A DNA stretch of 26,490 bases from Alangreenwoodia sp964438605 (GCA_964438605.1 CAYTKT010000029.1:1-26490), one strand, 5' to 3'. Positions 15,975 to 25,760 are shown, counted from the stretch's first letter. Numbers and translations are program-made. The notes: generated from the sequence alone by a model not told the origin.

Positions 15975-16025
15975 TTATAGTTGATCGGTTTCGATTTTCT
16001 GTCTGCCGGCCCTGCTCAAATCCAC
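15975..16025 (-). CDS. Possible 16-residue leader peptide upstream of clc
   Basis: On the minus strand AGGAGGAGGG (16043-16034), the best Shine-Dalgarno site in this region, precedes GTG at 16025-16023 and a frame VDLSRAGRQKIETDQL ending TAA at 15977-15975, 28 bases before the assumed clc start. A GGCGC/GCGCC hairpin sits directly before the site. It may be a translated leader that couples or attenuates clc, or a chance ORF. No homology recognised. Confidence 0.3.
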   Translation of the reverse strand: MDLSRAGRQKIETDQL

Positions 16026-16675
16026 TTTAAAATCCCTCCTCCTGGCGCAAAGCGCCTTATCTTTTTGTGTCATTTTCAGAAAAAGCACGTTTGTTATTTT
16101 TGCCACATATTCGCTTGCGAAACGAGTTATTCTTAAATGCATAATACATTATACGTTATATGGAATAAAATGTAAATAAAAAAACTGCTGTGAAACGAAA
16201 AAGAAATTAAAAATTGAACATCAGACGGGCAGAAAAATTGACGGTCAGAATCTTTTGCGGTGATGCAGGCGATGCAAAAGATTTGATGCAGGTGCAGACA
16301 TGATACCGCAAGATGGAAAGTGCCGGGAGCCGGGAATGTCCGGAGAAAATTTTCTGATACAGCCGCAGACTTGGTATCACAAGGGGAAAAGCGTCGAGAA
16401 CGTCTGGAGAAGATTCTGGTGCAGCTGCAGACGTAAGGCTGAAGAGGAAAAGTGCCGCGAAGACGTCTGAAAAATAAAAACGGACGCACTCATTCCTTTG
16501 CATTATTCTTACGCAGAAATCTTATTTTAATATAAATAAAAAATATGGAATCCACTTTTCTTTTTTATTACTGTCAGGTATAATATTTTTTAATTAAAGT
16601 TATGGAATAACAATAAAAATAAATATTTAGAGTCAAAAAATAAATTATTTCAAACTAAACCAAACTCGAAATATC
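16026..16675. other. Clc-modB intergenic region
   Basis: The divergent region between clc and modB holds no convincing gene. Minus-strand open frames of about 100 residues are rich in Phe, Ser, Arg and Cys and lack ribosome-binding sites. It contains the degenerate repeat listed separately, and then an A/T-rich tract (about 16505-16675) that precedes the modB promoter. Confidence 0.5.
16285..16480 (+). repeat. Degenerate tandem repeat, three units of 62-71 bp
   Basis: Units begin at 16285 (GATGCAGGTGCAGAC), 16356 (GATACAGCCGCAGAC) and 16418 (GGTGCAGCTGCAGAC). Each continues with a TGATACC/TGGTATC-like or GTAAGGC segment, then a GGAAAGTGCCG-like segment, and a CGTCTGGAGAAxATTCT-like end. The units have diverged by many substitutions. 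No coding frame or terminator was recognised. Confidence 0.6.
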
Positions 16676-16703
16676 TTGAAATATGTGACTTTTGTGTTAT
16701 GAT
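16676..16703 (+). promoter_or_regulatory. Promoter of modB-modC
   Basis: TTGAAA (16676-16681), a 16-bp spacer, and TATGAT (16698-16703); transcription would start near 16710, about 39 bases before modB. GAAATAT occurs twice around the -35 as a direct repeat. No ModE-type palindrome or molybdenum-cofactor riboswitch was recognised. Confidence 0.65.
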
Positions 16704-16748
16704 AGTTAAAGTGATTGAAAAAGTCCGTAACATAGAAAGAGGTTTACA

Positions 16749-17444
16749 ATGGATTTGTTTCCGCTGTGGAATTCCCTGCGTATTGCACTGGTTTCATCGA
16801 TAATCGTGTTTTTTACAGGCATCTTTTGCGCGTATTACGTGGCAAAACTGCCGAAACTCATAAAAGGCGCGCTGGATGTCTTTCTGACGCTGCCGCTTGT
16901 GCTGCCGCCTACCGTCGTAGGTTACTTTTTGCTGATGATGTTCGCGCCGGCCACACCGCTGGGCAGCTGGGTTTATGAAAACTGGGCGCTGAAGCTCGTC
17001 ATGAATTGGCAGTCTTCTGTAATTGCAGCTGCTGTTGTGGCGTTTCCGCTGATGTACCGGACGGCAAGGGGCGCGTTTGAAAGTTTTGATGTGACGCTGC
17101 GTTATTCGGCTCAGACGCTCGGCCTGTCGAATACATATATTTTCTGGCGGATCATGATGCCTTACTGCAAACAGGGCATTATCGCGGGGCTTGTTTTGGC
17201 ATTTGCCAGAGGACTTGGCGAATACGGAGCTACCAGCATGGTTTCCGGCTATACTCCGGGCAAAACGGCGACCATCTCGACGACAGTTTATCAGATGTGG
17301 TGTTTAGGCGACAATCACGGGGCTTTTGTCTGGGTCATGATCAACCTGGCTATTTCCACGGTGGTGCTTCTGGCCGTCAATTTGTTTGAAAGAAAGGACA
17401 AAGAAACGCGCGCCAGGGTTGCGCCCGCAAAACTCAGGAGGTAG
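16749..17444 (+). CDS. modB: Molybdate ABC transporter permease
   Basis: 231 residues with about five membrane helices. The conserved cytoplasmic loop that contacts ModC carries ARGLGEYGATSMVSGYTPGK (about residues 155-174) in the ModB form of the EAA motif. The LPLVLPPTVVGYFLL segment near residue 50 is also typical of ModB/CysT permeases. It should form the transmembrane dimer of a molybdate (or tungstate) importer. Start ATG 16749 follows AGAAAGAGG. Its 3' end contains the modC ribosome-binding site, so the two genes are coupled. Confidence 0.93.
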   Translation: MDLFPLWNSLRIALVSSIIVFFTGIFCAYYVAKLPKLIKGALDVFLTLPLVLPPTVVGYFLLMMFAPATPLGSWVYENWALKLVMNWQSSVIAAAVVAFPLMYRTARGAFESFDVTLRYSAQTLGLSNTYIFWRIMMPYCKQGIIAGLVLAFARGLGEYGATSMVSGYTPGKTATISTTVYQMWCLGDNHGAFVWVMINLAISTVVLLAVNLFERKDKETRARVAPAKLRR

Positions 17445-17448
17445 TTTT

Positions 17449-18513
17449 ATGTCGCTTGATTTAAAGATAAAAAAAGACTTTGGTGGTTTTGTGCTTGATG
17501 TGGAGCTTCACGCCGGGAATGAAACGCTGGCGCTGCTCGGAGCCTCCGGCTGCGGCAAAAGTATGACGCTGCGCTGTATCGCGGGAATTGAGAAGCCGGA
17601 CGAAGGGTCTATTATCATTGATGGGGTGACATTGTTTGACAGCGAAAAGAAAATCGATCTGCCACCGCAAAAGCGACGTGTGGGCCTGCTGTTTCAAAAT
17701 TACGCGCTGTTTCCAAATATGAACGTGGAGCAGAATATCATGATGGGTATGAAGAACTTGAAACTGTCCAAGTCGGACAAGCTCAGAGAGTGTCATTCCA
17801 TTATGGAGAAATTTTATCTGGAAGGGTTGGAAAAGCACAGTATTCGTCAGCTTTCCGGCGGTCAGCAGCAGCGTGTGGCGCTGGCGCGCATTATGGTTTC
17901 CCGGCCTGAAATTCTGATGCTGGATGAGCCGTTTTCGGCGCTCGACAGTTTTCTTCGTTGGGAACTGGAGCAGGAACTGATGCGTGTCCTTGAGGAATTC
18001 GACGGAACATCGCTTCTCGTTTCTCACAACAGGGATGAGGTTTACAGAATCAGTAAACATATTGCCGTGATGGATGATGGAAAAATCGACTGTTTTGATG
18101 AAAAGCGCCGGATTTTTGAGGATCCTTATACCTATCAGAGCGCGCTGTTGACGGGCTGCAAAAATTTTTCCAGGGCGGAGCGGATTGATGATTTCCATGT
18201 TTTTGCTTCCGACTGGAACACCGCGTTCCGGACGACGCGCCGTGTGGGCGAGGACGTCCGATTTATCGGGCTTCGCAGCAATCATATGCATCTGGCCCTC
18301 AGTCAGACGGAAAATGTGATTATTTGTGATGTTTTTCAGGCGATTGAGGACATGAATGAGATGATTTTGCTGCTCAAATGCAGAAGTGATAAAGAATCGG
18401 ATTATTCGGAACTTCATATTACGATACCGAAAGAGGAGTGGAATGATCTGAACGATCATGATTCCGTTGAGCTTTGTTTTGAACCGGGCAATATTCTCGT
18501 CATGAACAGGTGA
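17449..18513 (+). CDS. modC: Molybdate ABC transporter ATP-binding protein
   Basis: 354 residues from ATG 17449, with AGGAGG (17436-17441) inside the end of modB. Walker A GASGCGKS (31-38), Q-loop FQNYALFP (82-89), signature LSGGQQQR (135-142), Walker B ILMLDEP (155-161), switch His193. The C-terminal ~130 residues have the position and length of the TOBE/Mop domain of ModC, but I do not see a clear molybdate-binding Mop motif. It energises ModB. The modC stop is followed by 247 bases before modA, which has its own ribosome-binding site. Confidence 0.93.
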   Translation: MSLDLKIKKDFGGFVLDVELHAGNETLALLGASGCGKSMTLRCIAGIEKPDEGSIIIDGVTLFDSEKKIDLPPQKRRVGLLFQNYALFPNMNVEQNIMMGMKNLKLSKSDKLRECHSIMEKFYLEGLEKHSIRQLSGGQQQRVALARIMVSRPEILMLDEPFSALDSFLRWELEQELMRVLEEFDGTSLLVSHNRDEVYRISKHIAVMDDGKIDCFDEKRRIFEDPYTYQSALLTGCKNFSRAERIDDFHVFASDWNTAFRTTRRVGEDVRFIGLRSNHMHLALSQTENVIICDVFQAIEDMNEMILLLKCRSDKESDYSELHITIPKEEWNDLNDHDSVELCFEPGNILVMNR

Positions 18514-18760
18514 GGCGGAGCGGTTTGTGCGCCGCGTTTCCGAATCGAACAAGGCATTGATTTTACAGCTGATCTTGAAATTACGGCAGAGAGCAGAGAT
18601 GTCGTTTCCGGACGGATACGGAGACGGAGTTCTGTTTCTCGCTCGACCGTAAGATAAAGATAAAAGAGCGGACAGGAAGCGGGCTGGAGAAAATTCTTTG
18701 TTCTGCTTCATATCCGTAATGCAGTTTATATCTTCATTATTTTAGTAAAGGAGTATAAAG

Positions 18761-19600
18761 ATGAAGAAAAAAATTCTTGTAATTCTAATGACATTCGCAA
18801 TGGTATTCGCTTTTGCCGCTTGCGGCAACAATGATTCAAAGCCGGCTGCAAGCAGCTCTGCCGATGATCAGAGCAGTGAGCCGGAAACGACGATTTATCT
18901 TTCCGCAGCGGCATCCATGACGGAATCTATGAATAAAGCGATCGAAGCGTATGAATCTGATAATCCGGACGTTAAGATTCAGGCGACTTATGATTCTTCC
19001 GGCACGCTTCAGGCTCAGATTGAAGCCGGTGCTGACTGCGACGTTTTCCTGTCTGCAGCTCAGACTCAGATGGACGCACTTCAGGATGAGGATTATGTTC
19101 TTGAGGACAGCAGAAAGGATATTCTTGAAAACAAGTGTGCTTTGTTAGTAAAAGAAGGCAGCGAGATTGCAAGCTGGGATGATTTTGTATCAGCGATTCA
19201 GTCGGCTCAGAGCAGTTCCGACCTGACTTTCTGCATGGGTAATGCTGATGTCCCTGTGGGTCAGTATACTTCAGCGATTCTCAAGTATCTCAACCTGGAT
19301 GAAAACGATATGGTGAGCAAGGGCATCGTTACATACGGCGCGAATGTAAAGGCTGTTACTTCCGCCGTATCTTCCGGTGCGGCCGATTGTGGGATCGTTT
19401 ATGCGACGGACGCTTATTCGGAAGGTATGACGCCTGTCGGTTATGCCGATCCTGAAATGACGGGCGGTAAAGTCATTTATCCTGTGGCTGTTATGAAAAA
19501 TTCTAAAAATCAGGAAGCTGCTCAGAATTTCGTAGACTGGCTGTTCACTGACGAAGCGATGTCGTACTTTGAGGAAGTAGGATTTACGCCGGCAGAATAA
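18761..19600 (+). CDS. modA: Molybdate-binding lipoprotein
   Basis: 279 residues. A lipoprotein signal peptide ends in the lipobox FAAC (Cys21), followed by a Ser/Asp/Glu-rich linker. The mature part is a ModA-type periplasmic-binding fold: SAAASMTESMNKAIEAYE with the oxyanion-binding serines, YDSSGTLQAQIEAGADCDVF, DVPVGQYTSAILKYL, and AADCGIVYATDA. It is anchored to the outer membrane leaflet of a Gram-positive cell and delivers molybdate to ModBC. ATG 18761 follows AAAGGAG. The order modB-modC-modA is unusual (modABC is common), and a separate promoter for modA is possible. Confidence 0.95.
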   Translation: MKKKILVILMTFAMVFAFAACGNNDSKPAASSSADDQSSEPETTIYLSAAASMTESMNKAIEAYESDNPDVKIQATYDSSGTLQAQIEAGADCDVFLSAAQTQMDALQDEDYVLEDSRKDILENKCALLVKEGSEIASWDDFVSAIQSAQSSSDLTFCMGNADVPVGQYTSAILKYLNLDENDMVSKGIVTYGANVKAVTSAVSSGAADCGIVYATDAYSEGMTPVGYADPEMTGGKVIYPVAVMKNSKNQEAAQNFVDWLFTDEAMSYFEEVGFTPAE

Positions 19601-19641
19601 AGGAAAGCGCTGCGCGGCTTGAATTATCAATCAGTTAAAGC

Positions 19642-19683
19642 AAACCTGCATCAGCATATCAGCTGGCGCAGGTTTTTTATTTG
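19642..19683 (+). terminator. Rho-independent terminator after modA
   Basis: AAACCTGC (19642-19649) pairs with GCAGGTTT (19668-19675), with a smaller CAGC/GCTG pairing inside, followed by six T and ATTT. It lies about 40 bases after the modA stop. Confidence 0.88.
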
Positions 19684-19906
19684 CAGGTTGAAAAATGAAT
19701 TGTCTCACTCTTATAGCAGTCGGAAAACGGGAGGCATCGAAAACGGAACCCGCGCTGCGGCGCTTTCTCCTGAAAAGCATGAATATCTCGGAAGTGACAG
19801 AGGAAAAACTGTGGCGGATAGCTGGTTGGGAAAACGACTGTCCAGGGCGGATTTTCAGCTGTTGTTCGGCAGACGAAGCCTTTTGGGTCGTCTTTGACGG
19901 TCGGGC

Positions 19907-20087
19907 GGCGGAGGCGTGCGATCCGTCTTGCCGGTGAGGATTCAGAGATAGGGTACACCGCTGCCGCGCCGCCGGACGGGCAGGCGATTGCAGCGTCTGT
20001 TTTTCACTCATCAAGAGCAAACCGCTGCCCGAAGCGGCTTCGAATGTGTCTTCGCTCAGATCGAAAAACAGGAGCTGCGTTTTGGAA
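19907..20087 (+). repeat. Dispersed direct repeat, copy 1 (about 181 bp)
   Basis: By-eye alignment with 26173-26355 gives about 15 substitutions and two single-base gaps over 183 columns, near 91 % identity. Both copies start GGCGGAGGCG and end GCGTTTTGGAA. Substitutions are spread over all codon positions of the longest frame (mostly first position), and this copy has two frame-breaking deletions, so it is not conserved as protein. A CCGCTgcccgAAGCGG hairpin is kept in both copies. No similarity to known insertion sequences is recognised. Confidence 0.85.
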
Positions 20088-20176
20088 ATGCTGTCCGAAA
20101 ACTCAAAAGTCAATTTTGAAGGCGGAAGGTGGCGTTAATATTATATTGAGAATGAAAAACAGAGGGGTTTCAGAAG

Positions 20177-20245
20177 ATGATTTCGAGGCTTAATTTTAAG
20201 GCTTATTTAAAGAGGAAAATGGAGAATGACGGCCGGTGGAAATGA
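20177..20245 (+). CDS. Candidate small ORF (22 codons)
   Basis: ATG 20177 follows AGAGGGG (20161-20167) and reads MISRLNFKAYLKRKMENDGR, then WK, ending in TGA. Basic, no signal peptide or membrane segment. No homology recognised; a chance ORF is the default explanation. Confidence 0.2.
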   Translation: MISRLNFKAYLKRKMENDGRWK

Positions 20246-20274
20246 GGTTTCTGACAGTCTGAGGGAGGAAAACA

Positions 20275-20337
20275 GTGTCGGATGAATTATTAAAACAGGA
20301 ACTTAAAAATAAACTCTATTTGAATTTTAAAAATTGA
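20275..20337 (+). CDS. Candidate small ORF (20 codons)
   Basis: GTG 20275 is preceded by GGGAGG (20263-20268) at good spacing and reads MSDELLKQELKNKLYLNFKN, ending in TGA at 20335-20337. The sequence could form a short helix with a basic C-terminus. It may be a small protein, a leader peptide, or the remains of a longer gene. No homology recognised. Confidence 0.3.
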   Translation: MSDELLKQELKNKLYLNFKN

Positions 20338-20462
20338 AAAGGTTTAAATTTTAGGGAGTATTTCCTGTAAAATAGCGCAAGAAGACAATATCTCATGCGG
20401 AGCAAAGGAGGACGTCAATTCGATTTGCGATTCGCATAAACCTTAAAATTCCAAATAGTCCG

Positions 20463-20491
20463 TTTCTTTTTTGCCGGCGGTATGATAAAAT
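20463..20491 (+). promoter_or_regulatory. Weak promoter candidate for the giant SLH protein gene
   Basis: TTTCTT (20463-20468), a 17-bp spacer, TAAAAT (20486-20491); TATGAT at 20481-20486 is an alternative -10. If used, the leader would be about 200 nt. The -35 match is poor, so this is a tentative call. Confidence 0.3.
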
Positions 20492-20695
20492 GGAAAATAA
20501 TGATTTGGCGACAGCTGTACCTGTCAGAAAGGCGGTAGAAGCGCCGGAGGCCGTGATAACGCGAAACGGTCGTTGAAATCACGACATCAGCCGGAACGAT
20601 TTCCGGGCACGGGGAAACAGGAAAAAGGAGGAATCGCACGGCGCGCTGCATCTGGCATGTCTGCTGTCTGAAAAAACTTGAAAGGAGTATGCTTT

Positions 20696-23600
20696 ATGAG
20701 AAAAAGAATTTTATCAGTCCTTCTGGCTTTTGCCATGGTGCTGACGCTGACACCGACGACAGCGCTGGCCGCGTCGGGGGGGGGGTGGAACCAATGTGCT
20801 TGCCGGAGCGTCGTTCCGTCCGGTAGCTGCCGATTCTAAAGGCACCCAGACATACGGAATGTATAACGCCATGTGGGTCTGGTTTGCCGCTGGTGTCAAT
20901 AAAAACGACTATGTTATCACCTATCAGCATGACGACTCTGATACTGAGACGAAAGTTGAATCAATCGACGAAAAGTCTCGATGGCAGGTAAATGATATAC
21001 AAGCGGGAAGCTATACGATCAGAGCTTATCTTAGAGACGATTATAATAATGGAAAAAAAGAGGACGAGAAAGGCAATGTAAAACTCGATATTCTCAAAGT
21101 GATTTTTCACCCGAATGGCGGTACAATCGATGAAACCAAAAGCCATATCGGAGACCCCTGCTATGGTGATGGGACCGCTCAAGGGCCGGCATGGCGGACA
21201 AATGGCGGTTCTGTAGTTGAAACCGGGATTACCTGCAACGCAAATTGCAATAAGAATCATTACGTCACCTATGCAGAAGCAGGTGAATTCATATTCAATG
21301 TAGCGGCTCTTACAATGACGCCACCAACATTGGATGGTGACAAATGCTTCATCGGCTGGTCAAACGAACAAGGATCGACAAATATAATAAATGCTCTGCC
21401 GAAAGCAAGTTCTGGAAACACAGTGCACCTCTACGCTCAGTACGGTAAAAACAAAGTGAAATCCGACCAGTTAGAAGGACAAAAAGCCTCTGATAATGTG
21501 ACTGAGAATGGAGGAAAATACATTCTTACCATAGAAAAAGGGTATTCTGATGATGCCGGTAAAATTGTAACTTACACTTACACAAATACAGGCACAGACG
21601 ACTTATCTTTCTACAAACCGTATCTCAATAAAAGCCATTTTAAACTTGAATTTAGTGCTCTTGCCGAAAGCAATGACGCAAGCAATGGTGGGGCTTATGA
21701 ACAGGACGGCTACGTTCATGTTCCCACAGGTAAATCCTTCACCATTACTGTAAGTGCGAAAGATAACCTTGATGTTGGCACTTACTCTGATAGCACCTGG
21801 ATTCGTTCTAACGAGAGTGGTGTCGTGTGGCCGATCAGTGTCGAGGTGATCGTGACCCAGGCTCAAGTAAAAGTGTCACTGACTGATAACGGGTCCGGGA
21901 ACACGAAAGAATATGGGAAAGCTTTGAGTTCTGAGGGCTTGAAAAAAATGGTGACCGCATCTACGTCATGGATGAACAGTAATCTTCATAGTGAAAATTC
22001 ACCGGAATTTGACGAACTGGACATCACCCTGAACAGTGAAGGCGCGACTGCCGATGCAGCGGTAAATGATGCTGGATATGAAATCACCGGATCATCCGGC
22101 AGCAAAGATTATGATGTGACGATTGAAAGCAACGCTAAGCTGAAAGTGACAAAAGTTACGCCGGAACCTGAAGATGTCCATGCCATCGGGGTAAAAACGA
22201 ATGAAGCACTGACAGACGACCATCTGAAACATATCACCTTCGTGAACCCGCATACAAAAGCTAAGGTTGAAGGGACCATTTCATGGAAAACACAGAATCA
22301 GACTTTTGAAACCGCTGGAACGCAAACCTGTGAATATACCTTTACTCCGACGGGGAACGATAAAGATAATTATAACACCTATGAGGGTTCGGTTCAGGTT
22401 ATGGTTTCCAATAAGAAGGCTGCTGATCTCGAGGTCGTGTCGGAAAGCAAGTTGAAATATATATATGACGGTGGTGAAAAACCGATAAAATTTTATTCAA
22501 AGTCAGGTAGTTACGGAGAAATAACCGTGGAGTATTACAGCGGTGCTACTGCTGTGGAAGGTCAGAAACTGGAAAGTGCCCCGAAAAATGCCGGAACGTA
22601 TACGGTCGTGGGGAAAATAGCGGAAGATGCGAATTATGCCGCTGATGAACATACGGTTACGTTGACAATTTCACCTAAGACTGCGAATGTAATATATACT
22701 GCGAACGATAAGGTATATGATGGGAAGCAAACTGCCGAAGTAACTGGTCGAGTAAAAAACGCTGTTTCCGGTGATACTGTTACCGTCGTACATCCAACGG
22801 GCAGTTTTGAAAACAAAGATGTTGGAAAAAACAAGAAAGTGGTAATCACCGTTCCAGGCACTCTGGACGGTGCAAGCAAAGGCAATTACAAACTTCCTGA
22901 GGGCGAACGTCACGCTTCGGCCGATATTACACAAAAATCTGCCACACTGAGCTTGAACAAAGGCAAAACACTGGAAAAGACCTATGGGACTGAATTTGAA
23001 CTGAATGCCGGCATGTTTGAGGCGAAAAATCTTGTGCAGGGCGAGGTTCTTGACAGCGATACCGTTGAGTTTGACTGTAAGGGGACTGTGTATGATGCCA
23101 ATGTGGGGGAATATTCGGTTACACTGACAACCCACGGAGGGAACTATGAATTTAGGCTGGAAGGTAATCCGAAGCTCGTGATTACTCAGGCTAAACCCGA
23201 TACAAAGGATATCAAGACAACAAGCGGCAAGAAAGGCGGGAATCTCGATCAGGTTACTATCGAAGGAACCGTGTATAACACAAGCAATCCAGAGATGGAG
23301 ATTGAAGGGACGTGGGAACTGTCGTATGCTAACAGTGACGAAGAACTCCCCAATAGCGGTGAAAGTGAATACACAGCGAATTGGACCTTTACTCCGGACG
23401 AAACGGGAAACTATAAGACCAATTACGAGTTTGGGGAAACTGGTACTCTGACCGGCACAACAACAATTACTCTCACTGATAAAGATTCCGTGAAAATCAC
23501 TGCAGAGAATCAAATAGTAACTTATTCAGGAGATGAAATAGAGTATACAGGAGCGGAAGCTACAGAACCGGAGGCAACATTAACTTACCAGTACAGGCCG

Positions 23601-25760
23601 CATGTGGACGGGCATACAGAAACTGGAAGTGAAAACTGGACAACTACCCCACCGGTGGATGCAGGTACTTATGATGTGCAAATCACTGCGAAACCTGAGA
23701 ATGAGGGAAATTATAACCAGACTACCGTTGTAGTTCACCTGATCATTGAAAAAGCGAAACCGAAACTCACATTCACCAATCCTGTGGAGGAAGGAACGCT
23801 TCTTTCTGATGTCGAATACGAAGCCATAGGCGTACAAGATGAACTTCTAAGCGGGAGCCTGGAATGGTCGGTCGCCGGCGGTGCGGTGCAGCCTGGCAGT
23901 TATCACTATACTTATATTCCGGTTACACCTGACGATGTGAACTATCGCACGGTGGAAGGCGATGTGAACTTCACTTATGCGACGGACAACCGAACAATTG
24001 AGGCTGACGTTTACAACCTCCCTGACGAACTGAATTACACGGATTATGCAGTAGTAGACGTGGAGAACAGCGGGCTTAAGTCCGGCGAAGAAATCACCTT
24101 TTATCGAGATACCGCTTGCACTGATCCGGTGAGTAAAACGGTTGTGGCGGATATCACGGCGGAAACTATGACAATCGAACTGGATTCGGGCGCTCTTAGT
24201 ACCGGAGCGGGCACTGTTTATGCCAAAGTAAGCAATAAAACGAAGGTGAATGCCACTGCCATCGGTTATAAAGCGGAACTGGGCGCCGACGTGGCCGACA
24301 AAACGGTCTATGTAGGCAATACGGTAAATCTGATGCCGACTAACGGGAAAGTGATAAAAACAACTTATACGCTGGAAGAAGGAACCGACATTCTGGAAGC
24401 TGTCAATGGCTCCAAGGGGTCTTTTAAAGCCTTAAAGGCCGGCAAGGCCAATGTGACGGTCACTGTGGTTTATCAGCATCCGGATTCATCTAAGAACGAG
24501 ACGATCACGCTCACCAAAACTGTGACGGTCACTGTGAACATGAACTCCGGATCATCAGGTTCATCGGGATCATCGGGATCTTCCGGGTCTTCCGGCGGCA
24601 GTGCATCGCCGAAACCGGACGATCAGCAGCCAGATGATCAAACGCCGAACGATCCGGAACCGGATGAACCGACGTTGACGCCCGGAGCCGTGACGAATGA
24701 CACCGGCGAGGCAAAAGCTTCCGTGGATTCCAAAGCGATCGAAGACGCGGTGACGGAAGCCAAGGAAAACGGCAGTCAGGACATCGTAATTGCCCCTCAG
24801 GTGGATGGTAATGCGGAGAAAGTCACTGTCGAACTGGAAAAAGAAAGCATCGGGAAAGTGGCCGAGCAGACGGACGCAAATCTCATCGTTAAAACAGACG
24901 CGGCCAATGTAACTCTGCCGAACGAAAGCCTGAACGGTCTTTCCTCTCAGTCCGGCGGTAAAGTAACTGTTTCCGTGGAACAGAAAAACAACACGACGAG
25001 CATCGAAGTTGCCGTGGACGGCAGTCCGGTAGAGCGGCTGACGGGCGGAATGAAAGTGGAATTGCCTGAAATCGGCGGAGAAGGCAACGTTCTGGTCATT
25101 GTCAAACCGGACGGCAGTACAGAAATCGTCAAAAAATCTATTGTGGAGGGCGGTCATGCGGATGCTCTGCTGAACGGTTCCTGCACGATACGGGTCATTG
25201 ACAACAGCAAGGAATTTAATGACGTTGTGGATTCCGCCTGGTACAGCAATGCGGTTGATTTTGCCGGTTCCCACGAACTCTTTGAAGGTACCGGCGACAA
25301 AACTTTTGCTCCAAACGGAGCCATGACACGCGGTATGCTGGCCACCGTTCTCTGGCGTTTTGAGAGCGGGGAAGCCGTTGATTTTGAAGCGGATTTCCCT
25401 GATGTGGCGGCAGGAAAATGGTACACCGACGGCGTACTCTGGGCCAGCGAACACGGGATTGTCACCGGCTACAGTGACGGCCGTTTCGCCTCCGACGACG
25501 ACATTACCAGAGAGCAGCTGGCTACCATGCTCTACCGTTATGCGAAAGATCTCGGAATGGACGTTTCCGCTGCCGGAAATCTGAACAAGTTTATCGACAG
25601 TTCAAACGTTTCCGGATACGCGACAGATGCACTCAAGTGGACGGTTGGCATCGGTCTGATTGAGGGCTCCGACGTCGGAACACTTGATCCGAACGGCAAT
25701 GCGAGCCGTGCCCAAGTTGCGACCATCCTTATGCGCTTCTGCAAGGAAATCGTAGCATAA
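20696..25760 (+). CDS. Giant secreted SLH-anchored repeat protein, frame broken at a poly-G tract (probable phase-variable gene)
   Basis: ATG 20696 follows AAAGGAG and encodes a signal peptide (MRKRILSVLLAFAMV, then LTLTPTTALAA). Ten G at 20776-20785 then put the frame into a stop at 20837-20839 (47 codons). The long frame of ~1,650 codons begins right after the G tract. With nine G the join would read ALAASGGGGTNVLAG and give one protein of about 1,690 residues. Domains after the join: an InlB/Listeria-Bacteroides-type repeat (about 21090-21450; FHPNGG...FIGWS...LYAQYG); many beta-sandwich MBG/YDG-type repeats (about 22140-24000; KNAGTYTVVGKI, NDKVYDGK, VDAGTYDVQITA); a Ser/Gly linker (24546-24599); an acidic Pro/Asp linker; a further globular part; and three SLH domains (about 25200-25755). 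It should be a cell-wall-bound adhesin or stalk. No enzyme motif was seen. Confidence 0.88.
20776..20785 (+). repeat. Homopolymer of ten G at the signal peptide/mature protein border
   Basis: Poly-G runs of this length are classical slipped-strand mispairing sites. Loss of one G (or gain of two) joins the signal peptide to the giant protein in frame; the present ten-G state is OFF. The tract encodes Gly after the predicted cleavage site, so length changes by threes would be tolerated. Confidence 0.95.
24546..24599 (+). repeat. Ser-Ser-Gly codon repeat (9-bp unit, about five copies)
   Basis: Successive TCN TCN GGN units encode SGSSGSSGSSGSSGG. The DNA units differ mainly at third positions but include two identical TCATCGGGA copies. 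It forms a flexible linker between the beta-sandwich repeats and the C-terminal part. Its 9-bp unit keeps frame on expansion or contraction. Confidence 0.9.

Larger units (their letters stand above)
19684..20695. other. One-kilobase region without an established gene
   Basis: Between the modA terminator and the giant surface-protein gene no recognisable gene was found. An open frame at 19695-19937 (80 codons) starts in the terminator tail without a convincing ribosome-binding site, and part of it overlaps the dispersed repeat. The repeat copy, two very small ORFs and a weak promoter candidate are listed separately. The region 20300-20480 is A/T rich; 20500-20690 is GC rich and contains a CCGGAA/TTCCGG hairpin near 20590. 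Confidence 0.5.

Noticed and set aside
15947..16140. Search for a fluoride riboswitch upstream of the CLC gene
   Set aside because: The conserved fluoride aptamer segments were not seen on the minus strand; only a small GGCGC hairpin and a strong ribosome-binding site.
17461..18711. 416-codon open frame on the minus strand opposite modC
   Set aside because: It is antisense to an unmistakable modC with full ABC motifs; the product has no recognisable domain and no ribosome-binding site.
19631..20113. 160-codon minus-strand frame through repeat copy 1
   Set aside because: It reads back through the modA terminator, lacks a ribosome-binding site, and the corresponding frame is not kept in repeat copy 2.
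20490..20576. 28-codon ORF starting MENNDLATAV near the promoter candidate
   Set aside because: No Shine-Dalgarno sequence; it overlaps the candidate -10 element.
20500..20690. Possible cyclic-di-GMP riboswitch before the giant SLH gene
   Set aside because: GC-rich hairpins are present, but none of the conserved aptamer segments could be matched.
24570..25454. 294-codon minus-strand frame opposite the C-terminal part of the giant SLH gene
   Set aside because: Overlaps the SLH domains and Ser/Gly linker in antisense; no homology or start signal.
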